In this document: piece by piece, positions 10,029-20,248 of the stretch | Position numbering within the stretch: position 1 is the stretch's first letter | Layout of the letters: each line of letters starts with the position of its first letter | Source: Trametes villosa | Taxonomy: Eukaryota; Basidiomycota; Agaricomycetes; Polyporales; Polyporaceae | Length of the DNA stretch: 64,000 nucleotides | NCBI GenBank assembly: GCA_002964805.2 | Contig: PUDQ02000017.1 | Span: 496,001 to 560,000 of the forward strand | Direction of reading: 5' to 3' | Notes under the pieces: model-generated | What the model was told of the DNA's origin: nothing | Seen by the model: the letters and a program-made list of their open reading frames with translations, nothing else | The model's database searches: none | Program-made: the position numbers and the translations under genes

Positions 10029-12043
10029 CTACGATATAGCGTCCTCAATGAACTCCCGCGTCTCCGCGTCGTCCATCCCCATGTCCCCGTCCGTCTCCAC
10101 ACCCCCATCGTGTCCCGGAAGGTCCAGGTCCTCGTAGTCGGTGTTGTACGCACTCGTGTCGTTGTACCCCGCCAAGCCCGCGAGCTGCGCGTCGATGCTC
10201 GACGCGACCGTCGGCGCCGGCGACGGGATGCGCTCGCTGCCCTCGCGCATGTCTGGCGTCGGCGCGTCGCCCACCGTGGGCGTGGGCGTGCCCGCGCCCG
10301 GGATGACCATCGGCGGCCCGTAGTCGGTCCCCATCGGGTCCGGGCGCGGGTAGAGCGAGGACGAGGGCCACTCGGAGGAGAGCTTGCTCTTCTTCGGCGC
10401 CGCGTCGGCGTCGTGTTGCGCGGTCTTGCGCTCGCGCCGTGCGGCCGCTTGTGCGCGGCGCTTTGCGTTGCGCTGCTCTTTTTTCTCTTGCTTTTCTTGT
10501 TGGATGTGCTCGTCGTCCGCGTCAGGCTAGGATCCGAAGTTAGTATGTGCCCGGGTAAAGTGAGAGGGGGTAAGGAGCTAACCTTGTGGTTTTTACGCGC
10601 TTCCTTTTCCTCCGCCTCGTCCAACGCCCACTGCTCGGACATGTACTCGCTGTAGCGCTCGCACATTGGACGCCATGTCGGTTTCTTATCCGGCTGCGGC
10701 TTGATATCGACTTCGCCGGGGTTCGCGACGACGGCGTCGATGTCTGGCGGCGGAGGGATGTCGAAGTTCGGACCGGGGTTGATGTGCACCTGCGCGCCAT
10801 TGAAGAGGGAGATGATCGGGTAGTACCCGAGTGTACCATCGTCGAACAGGTTCTCCTTGTGCTCGCGGAGCCCCTCCTTGTTGGCGCGCTTCTTCTGCTC
10901 GGCCTTGTTTGGAGGCGTCCGTAGAGGAAGGTAGTCGTATAAATCTTGGAAAGCGATGCCCTGGCACTCCCCGTTGACGAAGAACGCGATGTACGACTCC
11001 GGCCCGAGCGTAGGGACAGGCCGCATGGGCGTTGTTTCAGGTACACCCGCCTTCCCGCGTGACGTCGACGGGAGGTTCTTGACCGTCGCGGATTTCTTCG
11101 TCGAGGACGACGGGAGCGACGTCGCGTTCGTCGCCTTCGCGCGGTCGCTCGCGTCCATGAGCGCTATCATCTCCTTCGACTGCGCATACTCGAGGGACTC
11201 GAAGTACTCCTGGCCCTTGAAGTCGATCGCGATGCGCTCGCGGCGGATGTGCGCGGGGTCGTACGCGTCGCGGCGCTCGGGCGCGCGCCTTGGGGGAAGG
11301 CAGATGTACATGCCGACGACGTCGCCCGTGCGGAACGGGCGCCCGTACGGGCGCGGGCGCGAGAGGTGCACCTTCTCGCCCGTCTTGTCGCGCACCGCGT
11401 AGCTGTAGCCGTCGTAGCCCGCGGGCGCGTTCAGCGGCGCCTCGCGCCGCGCCCACCCCAGCCGGACGTGGCTGCCCTCGGCGCGCTTGAGCCCTGCGGG
11501 CTTGTCGCCTGCGCCGAGCTCGATCTTGACCTCCATGTACCACCGGCCCTCGCGGATCGGCGCGTTGCAGCGCGCGCTGCGGAAGCCCTTCTCGCCCTGC
11601 AGCCCGAGTCCGTCCTGCGTGACCTTGATGAACGGGCTTCGGTCCTCCCAGGAGACGCGAAAGGTCGTGGGATTGGACTCGATCGTGCAGAAGGGGAGCG
11701 CGGATTCGGGCGGAGTGAGCCCCGCGGGCGTGTAGCGATATTTGAGGCGATTGAAGCAGAGCGGCTCAGTCGTATAGTATTGAGAGTTTGGGCCCACCGG
11801 GATAAAGCCAGGATGCCTGGAGATGCTGAGGCGTGGCCGGGACGCTAGGTCGGCATGTCGAGAGCTGAGAACGAGGTTCTCCGGGCCAGGAGTCGCGCCT
11901 GAGTCAGAGGGGGCAGGGGAGGATGCGGCGGTGTGAGCGAGTGCGGCATGCTTCCGTTTCCGGGGGTTGTGGGAGTGGTGTACAAGGACGGGGGGCGTCG
12001 CAGCTGGCGGAGATGGTTCGCGAGAGACGGTGGAGACCTCCAT
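10029..12043 (-). CDS. SPRY-domain COMPASS subunit, ASH2/Bre2 family
   Basis: Core subunit of the Set1/COMPASS histone H3K4 methyltransferase complex in the nucleus. Two exons (12043-10583 and 10526-10029) give 652 residues; the intron has a TACTAAC branch point. The N-terminus is low-complexity with a basic patch (NPRKRKHA). The SPRY domain starts near KYRYTPAG and contains SWEDRSPFIKVTQDGLGL, REGRWYMEVKIELGAG, GSHVRLGWARREAPL, YDGYSYAVRDKTGEKVH and PFRTGDVVGMYICLP. As in ASH2, a long insert separates this from its last strands (ESYIAFFVNGECQG, GYYPIISLFNGAQV). A Lys/Arg-rich segment and an acidic C-terminus follow. No PHD or winged-helix domain is visible N-terminal to SPRY, as in yeast Bre2. 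Confidence 0.9.
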
Positions 12044-12591
12044 AGAGAGCTATGTCAAACCGCCTGTTGGCGAGACACTTTTCAGAGGACGGTTTGTACT
12101 CACCTCGGGCGCTGAGACTGAGCAGACTAAAGCGCGAGGAACGGGAGTAGCCGAACAAAGCAAGCCTGCGATCGCGAGTTCTCAGGTCTTCAGCTTGCAA
12201 GCCACTAGAAACTGATCGACAGTTGCGTATTACAGGGCCAGACGAAGAGGCAGTCGCGTCGCAAGGAGGGGACGAGGACGTTAGAGCGGTGAGACAATAC
12301 ACCAGTTTGGGTGCCGAAGATGACTGCCGGATCGATTCCGCAGTGATTTAGCGATGTCTTCCTTCGCTGAATACGGGTGTGAGGTCTGCGTGTAGATAAC
12401 AGAGAGATACAGTAGCACAGGAGGACGAGGAGGAGGGGGACAGGCAGCGGAGAGCTCGAGGATGTGGCAGAACAAGTGTAGGCGCCCGAGTACTTGGCAC
12501 TTTCCCGTACGGACCGGGCACTCCGAGCACACCTTCTCTCGAACCATCACCTTGAGCCACTCGAGCCACCGCCCGGAGGGATATCCACGAG
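12044..12591. promoter_or_regulatory. Divergent promoter region ASH2 / E2 enzyme
   Basis: 548 nt between divergent start codons. No gene is seen; short open frames are not supported by motifs. Both promoters and 5' leaders are expected here. Confidence 0.4.
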
Positions 12592-13529
12592 ATGACTGCA
12601 CTGCGGTACATACGACATGTTTGTTATCAGTGCTTGGGGATAGCTGACGGTCGGTTAGGCGCATTCAGAAGGTGCCCCAGCCGCCTGAACTGTGAGCGGT
12701 CGTGTGCTAACGAGGGCCCGGGCTAGGAATTGAGAGACATCACGAACAATCCAATCGAAGTGCGTGACACTGTGTTCAATGGATCTAATATAATGACCTA
12801 GTCATAGGGACTCACCGTCGAACCCAATGACGAGAACATATTCGAGTGGAAATGTGCGATCAAGGCTGCAGTATGTGTCCGAGCGGTTTCTTCCTGTGGA
12901 TCGCGCTCACACCATCGTTGCGTTAGCCCGAAAGTCCGTACAAGGGTGGAACCTTCCACTTCACGCTCAGCTTGCCGGAGAACTTTCCTTTCAAGGCGCC
13001 CTCTGTACGCGGCGATCCTGGATGCGCCGCAGGCACACGCTTACGGACATCGCAATGTACAGGTAACCTTCACGACGAAGATATACCACCCTGGCATTAA
13101 TGAGGAAGGCCATATCTGCGTTCCCGTACTCCGCGATCAGGTTTGTGGACATGTCCTGCGTATGACGATTGCCGCAGGTACTAACGAGCTTTCGCAGTGG
13201 AAGCCTACTGTCACTCTGTCTTCTGGTACGCGTTATATCGTGCACAACGTCAACATCGCTAACAGACAGGCCAGTTTTGACCACCATCCAGGACAAGCTC
13301 AACAACCCAAGCGCGGATGACCCCTTTGAGCCCGATATCGCAGCAGTAAGTCTGACATGTTTCAAGCAGTAACGTCCGTCTTGACAGGCGTCCGAATTGC
13401 AGCTCCTCAAGAACGATCAGGCGAAGTTCCTCGCGACGGCGCGAGAGTGGACGAAGAGGTATGCCTACAATCTCCAGGCTAACCGCGCTCGTTTATATTG
13501 ATTGTTTGTACAGATTCGCTACCCAGTAG
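12592..13529 (+). CDS. Ubiquitin-conjugating enzyme E2 (UBC domain)
   Basis: Accepts activated ubiquitin on a cysteine and passes it on with an E3 ligase. Ten small exons: 12592-12605, 12659-12671, 12727-12759, 12808-12870, 12927-13004, 13063-13140, 13198-13225, 13275-13345, 13403-13458, 13514-13529; 149 residues, all UBC fold. The N-terminal helix is MTALRRIQKELRDITNNP. The active-site segment is KIYHPGINEEGHICVPVLRD, with catalytic Cys in HICVP. The C-terminal helix is FLATAREWTKRFATQ. The catalytic-domain tripeptide usually HPN reads HPG here. Similarity looks mixed between UBE2L3-type (CVPV, WKP) and Ubc4-type (C-terminal) enzymes. An alternative acceptor at 13388 would add six residues in frame before exon 9. 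Confidence 0.9.
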
Positions 13530-14402
13530 AGCATCAATCAGTGAAGAAAGTTGACTCTGTATTATAGCTCGTGTACATCTCAGGATTGGAGATCGGTCGA
13601 ACCGCATGTGCCCAGTCAGCATAGAATTCCGAGGATCCAGAGGTAGGGCACCGCGGGTATCCGTGTGGGAGATCGCGTTAGCAGACAGGCTGGTGTACTG
13701 CACAACGGCTTTTGTAGCCCTTGGCTTTGCGCAACCAACACTCAGATCCCTTCCCCTACACTTATGACGCCCTCGCCCCGGTCATATCGGGTCATCAACA
13801 ATCGTGTGAGTGTTGTCAGCGCTCATGAGAATATTTGGAGCTCGTCGCTGACAGATGTCCATCGTGGCTGATCTTCTCGCAATGGCAGTACCACAGACCG
13901 CAGGGGCCGCAGGCTTTCCGCCTCCCGTCGTCCAATGGGAGGCATACTCGGGTCGTCCTTCGAGGCCATCGTGTGCGTATCATTGGTAACGATGTCAAGA
14001 GCGGCCTCATGGCAAGGGGAGTGGATGTGTGCTCTGTTACGACCTGATGCGCGCCGTACATAGCTGAGCGCGGTACGCGATGGAGTAGATGCGAAGACTT
14101 GTTCTTTACAACGCTCGGGAATCGTCCCAGTATGTCTTTATGCTTATGGCTGGAGAAGGAGCATCGCGAGACTTACAGGGTTGCTTCTTAGGGGCGCTAC
14201 AGGGGCTTCTCTGCCACAGCCGTGCGTGTCGCTTCCGAAGCCCGAGCACTACTATCACCGGCCTGCGCATCGTGGCGCTGTGTCTCTTAGACAACTGGCG
14301 CGCACCGTAGAGCGTCCGTGCTCGCGGCCACCCTCGTCAAGCCACTAATTATAGACCGCATCTATGCGATGTGACCGGTGTCGCCCACCGATTGACGTCT
14401 GA
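13530..14402. other. Intergenic region without recognised gene
   Basis: About 870 nt after the E2 gene. Open frames on both strands are short and show no family motifs. The right end borders the MITE. Confidence 0.4.
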
Positions 14403-14410
14403 ACTGTGGG
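14403..14410. repeat. Left target-site duplication of the MITE (ACTGTGGG)
   Basis: The octamer ACTGTGGG directly precedes the left terminal inverted repeat and occurs again, identical, directly behind the right one at 14875-14882. A perfect 8-bp duplication is the signature of hAT-superfamily insertion. Confidence 0.85.
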
Positions 14411-14874
14411 AGGACCCGGGCAACTCCACCGAGGGTTTGTCCCCAAGTTGCAATTTCTGTTGCCCATATATGGCAAGTAGGTTCATCCCAGTTTGCAATT
14501 TTGAGGGCGGGCCGGGGCAATAGGCGCCCAGATGTTCGTCCCAGTTTGCAATTTTGAGCACCCATATATGGTAGATTACGGGCGCTTGTCTTAGTGACGG
14601 CCTACCTACCTACACTATTGCAGTAGGTGAGGTCTCTTGCGCCCAGTTTTTGCTTCAGAAGCATCTTATGCTAGTTAAGAGCATTTTAATAGCTCCAGAA
14701 GGTCGAATATGACCGCTGGGAGCTCACAAAAGGGGTGTCACGTAGGGTCACGTGACGTTACAAACCGTGACATGTTCGTCCCATTTTGCATTTTCTAGGC
14801 CCAAAAGTTTGCAATTTTGAGGCCGAAATTTCGGGTCTCGGGGGACAAACCCTCGGTGGAGTTGCCCGGGTCCT
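14411..14874. mobile_element. Non-autonomous hAT-like MITE, 464 bp
   Basis: The ends are inverted repeats of about 34 bp. The left end starts AGGACCCGGGCAACTCCACC, and the reverse complement of the right end starts with the same bases; both run on into GAGGGTTTGTCCCC. The flanks carry an identical 8-bp duplication (ACTGTGGG). No transposase frame is present. The inside has repeated subterminal motifs: CAGTTTGCAATTTTGAG at about 14489 and 14541, variants at 14445, 14780 and 14806, and CCATATATGG at about 14464 and 14563. Such motifs are typical transposase-binding repeats of hAT elements. Superfamily placement rests on duplication length and subterminal repeats only. Confidence 0.82.
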
Positions 14875-14882
14875 ACTGTGGG
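14875..14882. repeat. Right target-site duplication of the MITE (ACTGTGGG)
   Basis: Identical to the octamer at 14403-14410 on the other side of the element. Confidence 0.85.
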
Positions 14883-14987
14883 CCCGCTGTTGCGTTCGCG
14901 GGTTGTATGTAACGCGAAGAACGCCCCCCAGGGTATTTATCGCGGAGCCCATGAGAGCGGTCGCCATCCCCCCTTCGTTCTTCGTCT

Positions 14988-15002
14988 AGACTTTGAGAGT
15001 CT
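14988..15002. promoter_or_regulatory. Dyad motif upstream of secreted protein gene A
   Basis: AGACTTTGAGAGTCT forms a near-perfect dyad. A very similar dyad, GGACTCTGAGAGTCC, lies at 17070-17084 upstream of the next paralogue. Both end 108-116 nt before the start codon, in pyrimidine-rich DNA. A TATA-like TATTTAT is 50 nt further upstream (about 14934). Confidence 0.45.
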
Positions 15003-15109
15003 CCTTCCCGCCGCCTTTCGTATTCTTCCGACCTTCGTGCCAGGCGCATCTTTACTCTTTCGCTCGTTCTCTAGTGCGACTTCAGTTCGACACCAACAAG
15101 CTACCCAAG

Positions 15110-16040
15110 ATGCACGCCAAGATCTTCGCCGCTTTCCTGTTCTCGGTTCTTGCTGTCAACGCCCTCCCAGCGAAGCGCGATGGTAAGCAATTGTCCAAGG
15201 TCGTGTACAAGGTCGTGTACTTGACAGATACTGACGGCCGGGATCATGTAGACACGGCAGCAAAGGCCTCTCGTGAGTGCATGGAACTACTGTATATCAG
15301 ACTGTCTAACCATGCTGATTCTCCGACCTACAGAATACCAGAGCCAAGGTGAGAACACCTCGTCGGTACACAGCACAGCTTCTTATCCCTCTCCTCCTGC
15401 AGCGAAGGAGCTGCTCAACGTAGTCCAGAGCGAGATCAGCGCCGCGGGACCCAGTGCCGCCGCCTACACCGCGTTCATCACCAGTACGCCCCTCCCCTCC
15501 CTCTCCGCTTCTTCTATGCGCTTACAGACGCGCCTGGACACAGCGATCGAGGGCCGCCCCGTCGTCGAGATGGCGGAGACGGTCAGCGGGAAGGTGTGGG
15601 TCGCGGTCACCTCGGGCGAGCCGGTGCCGACCGCGCGCCCGGCCGCTGCGGACAACGCTGCGGCACCGTCGGGCTCGGACTCGAGCGCGGCTGCGTCGCC
15701 GTCTGCGTCTGGTTCCGCGAGCGCGAGTGCAAGTGCGAGTGGTGCGTCAGACTCGGCGTCGACGAGTGGGACTGCGTGTGAGTGCGAGACTCTGACGCGA
15801 GTAGTGCAGTTTTGCTGACGATTCTCTTGCGTACAGCAATGAGCTCGACTGCCCCGTCGGCCACGGGAACCAAGTGCGCCTTCCTCTTGACTCTGAGTGA
15901 TTGGGGTGATGTCTGTGGTGCTGACGGCGTGGTGTTGCGACAGGAACGCTGCGGCGGGGCTCACGGCCTCGAGGCCGCTGCTGACGGGCGTTGTGGGTGC
16001 GCTCGGAGCGGTGGGTGCCGGCGCGCTCATGCTGTTGTAG
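15110..16040 (+). CDS. Small secreted Ser/Ala-rich protein A, probably GPI-anchored
   Basis: Function unknown. It begins with a clear signal peptide (MHAKIFAAFLFSVLAVNALP, then AKRD, a Kex2-like KR). Short exons follow: AKASQYQSQ, then the family core KELLNVVQSEISAAGPSAAA, YTAFIT and IEGRPVVEMAETVSG. A low-complexity Ser/Ala stretch comes next, then STAPSATGTK. The end is SRPLLTGVVGALGAVGAGAL followed by MLL and stop. The Gly-rich hydrophobic C-terminus without a basic tail, after small residues, looks like a GPI-attachment signal. Seven exons; the splice joint before IEGRP uses the acceptor in GGACACAG. First of three tandem paralogues. Exact exon borders are hand-derived. Confidence 0.72.
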
Positions 16041-17199
16041 AGAGGTCTTGGGCTTCACGGCGGACGCTGCTCGAGTCTATGGTTGTCGGAGTTTGGACGT
16101 TGCGCGCTGTTAGTACCAGAGGCCTGTGGTCCGGAATATACATGGCGGTGTTGAAGAGCGGATCTTTGGACGATGTCCCGCTCTGGTCGACGGCGAACGC
16201 GACCTCCCCGTCGGCCATCATACAGTATCGCTGGAGGCGTGAGTTTGCTATCTTGCTATTTGGCGTGCACCTCTGATGGAAGGTTAATATAGCGCATGCT
16301 ATGCATGCGCATCTCAGATAGCTCCTCACCCGGGCTCACTGTTTGATAGTTGAGGTGCTCCAAGGTGCCCCTTGTGTTCCGCGGACACTCCTATGCGGTG
16401 GGGTGGCTGCACGTTGGTAGACATGTGTGCGGAACCGCATCTCTCAGGGCAAAGCTGTAGACGATTGGGAAGTTTCGAGGGGTAACGCTGACTTGCAGTT
16501 CCGGCTGTGGGAGTAGAAAGGGAACGCGGCATGATTTGACGAAAGGTCCATCTGATCTCGCTACACCTATGCTGTGCGTGGTCGAAATTAGTATTGCAGG
16601 GACCCTACAACGATGCGTCATGGCTGTTAAATAGCATGCGGCATACCGGCACATTCACCATGCTTTGACTAGGATTCTCGGTCGTTGAAACTCTGCCCGA
16701 CCTGGACACTGTGCGATCTACATGTCCAAGCAGCATCGTACAGGACAGTCATATCCCAGGAATGGGGTATCGCCATTCCCAGAGAACTCGCCAATGGCTC
16801 TTCTGTCCGCAGTGCGTGTGAGAGATTGTGGTCCCGGATCGCGCTTCGACGACGTGAACACGGCCGTTCGGCGATAGAATCGCTGATCGCTCCGTGCTCA
16901 GCGTGTCATGGCGTGCCCGCCGCCATGGCTCCAATGGCAAGCCAGCAACGTCGTGCGCCGGCTATCGTCACTCGTCGGCGCCTCCCGACATATATAGCTG
17001 CACAGCGCGGAGTTGGGCGGGTTTCCCTTGGATTGATTCACCCGGCACCGTTCGCCTTCACCTTCGTTTGGACTCTGAGAGTCCCCATACCCTCCTTACT
17101 CGCTTTTTTGACCCTTCGCCGAGTTCGGAATCTAGTTTTCCACTTCTACTTACCTTCTTTGCAACCTTTTTCTTTCTTTGCCTTTTTGGATTCGCCGAT
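16041..17199. other. Intergenic region between paralogues A and B
   Basis: About 1.16 kb. The right part holds a TATA-like TATATAG (about 16990), a pyrimidine-rich leader and the dyad at 17070-17084. No gene is recognised. Confidence 0.45.
17070..17084. promoter_or_regulatory. Dyad motif upstream of secreted protein gene B
   Basis: GGACTCTGAGAGTCC is a perfect 6-bp dyad around TGA, matching the site in front of paralogue A in sequence and distance to the ATG. Confidence 0.45.
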
Positions 17200-18642
17200 A
17201 TGCATTTCCAGGCCGCTGTCGCATTTCTGTTGTCTGCTATTGCTGCGAATGCTCTTCCTGCACCTATGAGACCTCGTGATGGTGAGTGTGTCCACGAAGG
17301 AGGGCATGGCTGCTCAACGAACTGACGTCAAATATTGCACCAAAGACTTCGATATCCAGACACTGAACGCCACTAGCACTTCTCTGAGCGATATCTCTGT
17401 CCTGAGTGCGACGCTCAGCAGCATCAGCCTGAGCGCCAGTGCTAGTGCAACCGTCAATAGCACCAGTTCCGCTACCAGCACGGGTGAGCTAGCAGGCGAC
17501 GACTTACCGTTGCGTTCGTATTGACTTGGATTTGCGCAGGCTCGGTTGACGCGGCTCAAAGCTCCGCCTCCGGTACGTATGCCATTGGTTAAGAACGACG
17601 TGATGTTGATTCAGATACTTCTGGGACAGTGTATTCCGCTCAAGGTGAGTATACTTGACAGATGCAACGAATGGCCGCTCACCAGGCCTCTTCCAGCGAG
17701 TTCTCTGCTCAGGAATCTACAAAACGAGATTGGCGCAGTAGACCCCGGCGCATACACAGCCTACATCACGAGTACGTGCATGTTTGCGGTCTCGCACATC
17801 TTCGCCATCTCACGATAATTGCAGCCATCGGCGGTCGTCTTGCTGTCGAGATGTCGTCCATCGGAGGTGCGGGTTCGGCGATGTTCGTGACTATGCCGAC
17901 AGCTACGACCGACGCGCAAACTGCCTCGTCAACACCGGCGCCAACGCCAAACTCGGCGCTGGCGTCAGCAACGAACAGGGCTAACGAGGCGGCTTCGCCA
18001 CCTACAAGCTTGCCAGTCGTGCCCTCGTCCCTGCCGAGTGGTGGTCCTGAGCGTAAGTGGAATATTTGCGAAATCAGAGCTAGTACTTACTGCTTCCTCT
18101 TGGTAGTTTCGAGCGTGCTGTCCGAGATCGGTACGCGCTAACCTTTACAAGCCACGTGTAGCATGCTTTGACTTAGCTGACGGTTGTCTTGTTGATCCAG
18201 CGAGTGCCGAGCTGAACGAGGTCACGAGAATGATCAGCTCCGCTTCCAAAACCGCAGAATTGACTGCGTACATCACCGGTGAGTGCGCTACAGATGCACA
18301 AAACGACGCCGGGCTGGGAGCTGACGATCTTGTACCCTCCCCTTAGAAGTCGCCGGGACACCCTATGTGGCGATATCGTCGATAAGCGGATCCGCAGTTA
18401 CCCTCGCGGCGACGAGTGGCGTCGCGGATGCGTTCCCGACGACCTTCGATGGGTTCGCGGTGACAGCGATTCCGTCAAGGTTGGTGTTCTCCTGGCGAAC
18501 GTTTCCGGCAATCTGGTGCTGACGGGTGCATGGGGTTAATACTAGGAATAGCGCAACGGGCCTTACCGTCCCAAGGTCGCTATTGGCGGGTGTCGTGGGC
18601 GCCCTCGGGGCTGTGGGTGCTGGCGCGTTGATGATTCTGTAG
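17200..18642 (+). CDS. Small secreted Ser-rich protein B with duplicated core, probably GPI-anchored
   Basis: Function unknown. Signal peptide MHFQAAVAFLLSAIAANALP, then APMRPRD. The acceptor at 17345 leads into DFDIQTLNATSTSLSDIS and a Ser/Thr-rich stretch. The core unit seen in A occurs here twice: first QNEIGAVDPGAYTAYIT with IGGRLAVEMSSIGG, then TRMISSASKTAELTAYIT with VAGTPYVAISSISGS. The C-terminus is NSATGLTVPRSLLAGVVGAL, then GAVGAGALMIL and stop, nearly identical to A. The gene is therefore longer than A and C by one internal unit, unless it is two merged copies. Exon borders in the middle (about 17500-17700 and 18050-18200) are uncertain. Confidence 0.62.
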
Positions 18643-19442
18643 ACACATTGCTCAGTGTACATGGCTATAAAACTCCGCTGTTTTCTAACTCGTTGAGGGT
18701 GAATTCGGCACATAGAGGTGCATCAAGTTGTGCACCAGCAGTTGAACCGCGGGCAGTATGTACCTGCGAATGGCGACTATCCCGAGCAATGATATATCTC
18801 TCTCCAGTAGCTGCTTCGCCTGGGATTATTAAGCCTGAGCGTTGAGTACGTAATTGCTGGAGTAGTCGACTCGGACTCTGAAGTATCCACGATGACACTG
18901 CCGTGGTAGACGGTCAAGTCACGGCGGCGGGCTAGGCGCCCAGACCGGCATTCAAAATGTGGCTGTGCGAACCCCTCGGAACTCGGGCGCCTCCGCAACA
19001 TAGTTTGGACGCTACCACCATGCGGCCCGTGCAGGATACGTTCAAACAATTAATCCTAGCATCATGGTGAGTATTGACACCAGTAGTTTGCTCGGAAATC
19101 ATGGCACTAACGCTCGCTCAGTGGCGCATCGAAGGGTGATTGATGTCCCATCGAGATCCCTTCTAAGCAAGGCTAGGTTTGTAACTTGAACTTGCTAACG
19201 GATATTTGCTGCGTTGCGACTGTGCCCGTGCACAGGTGCTCGAGTCGGCCGCCGGTGCACTGGAATTATCAAGGCTATAAGCATCCCCATATACGCGGAA
19301 AGCCTCGGTGTGCTCCCCCCTTTTGTTCTTCGAGCGCCTTACTTTTGCAGCCCGGTGCAGCAGATCCTTCCACTTATCTTCTTCACTTTACGGCTGGCCT
19401 CTCCGCAGATTGTATTCCGGAATACCCCTGTTATTCTCCATT
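18643..19442. other. Intergenic region between paralogues B and C
   Basis: 800 nt without a recognised gene. Before gene C a TATA-like CTATAAGC (about 19276) and a pyrimidine-rich leader are seen. The GAGAGTC dyad of A and B is absent. Confidence 0.4.
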
Positions 19443-20248
19443 ATGTTCTCCAAGCACGTCTTCACGGTTCTATCGTTTTTTCTCGTCGCTGCAGCCGTAC
19501 CACAGCTGGCGAGGCGCGATGGCACGCCGACCCCTGCCCTTGCACCCACCGGTAAGTACCCTCACTTTTCGCCAGTAATGTCCTATCGCCGTGCTCACCG
19601 TGGGCACATATAGCGACTCCCTTCGCGAACTTCCCGGTTGTCATCGGCACTACCGACCTCCCCGGTACGTTCCCGAGTTCGATGTTGATCAATTCGTTCA
19701 TTGTTAGAATGTTTTATCAAACTTGGCTCGGGTTCCTTACAGCTCTGGGTAAGTCGATTCCTCTGGCGCGAAAAACAAAGCAGGGTGCTTACGTGCATCG
19801 CGTGGCTCGCAGCATCCTTCGTCCTCGCAGAAGCCCAGGCCACGTTCGCCTCCGACCCCGCCATCACCGCATACATCACCAGTACGTCGCACACCCGTCG
19901 AGATTCTTGGTGTAGCGTCCATAGGTTGCTGATGCCAACGCCCTCGCAGCTATCAGCGGGACGCCTGTCGTGCAAGTATCGTCCATCGGGGGCGAAGCTA
20001 TCATCGCGCCCACCCCGGTGATCCGCGACGGCGGCTTGACGTCGTTTGCGGGCCATACGGTCTTCGCCGCTACTCCTGCTCCTACGAAAAAGGCCAAGTG
20101 AGTGCTTGCTTAACGGCAGGAGTTCTAGTTTGCTTACGTGGTTTGGGGCTTCAGCGGCGGTGCATGCGGTTCATCGGGCTCTCAGGGTCTTCTCGCTGGG
20201 CTTGTCGGTGGGGTGGGCGCCGTCGGCGCGGGGATGCTTCTGTTGTGA
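19443..20248 (+). CDS. Small secreted protein C, probably GPI-anchored
   Basis: Function unknown. Signal peptide MFSKHVFTVLSFFLVAAAVP, then QLARRD (dibasic site). The core follows the family pattern: ATFASDPAITAYIT, spliced to ISGTPVVQVSSIGGEAI. The last exon reads SGGACGSSGSQGLLAGLVGG, then VGAVGAGMLLL and stop. It lacks the long Ser/Ala linker of A. Exon phases at the core joint (ATC ACC A|gt, ag|CT ATC) are the same as in A and B, supporting common descent. Borders of the small exons between 19553 and 19750 are uncertain. Confidence 0.65.
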
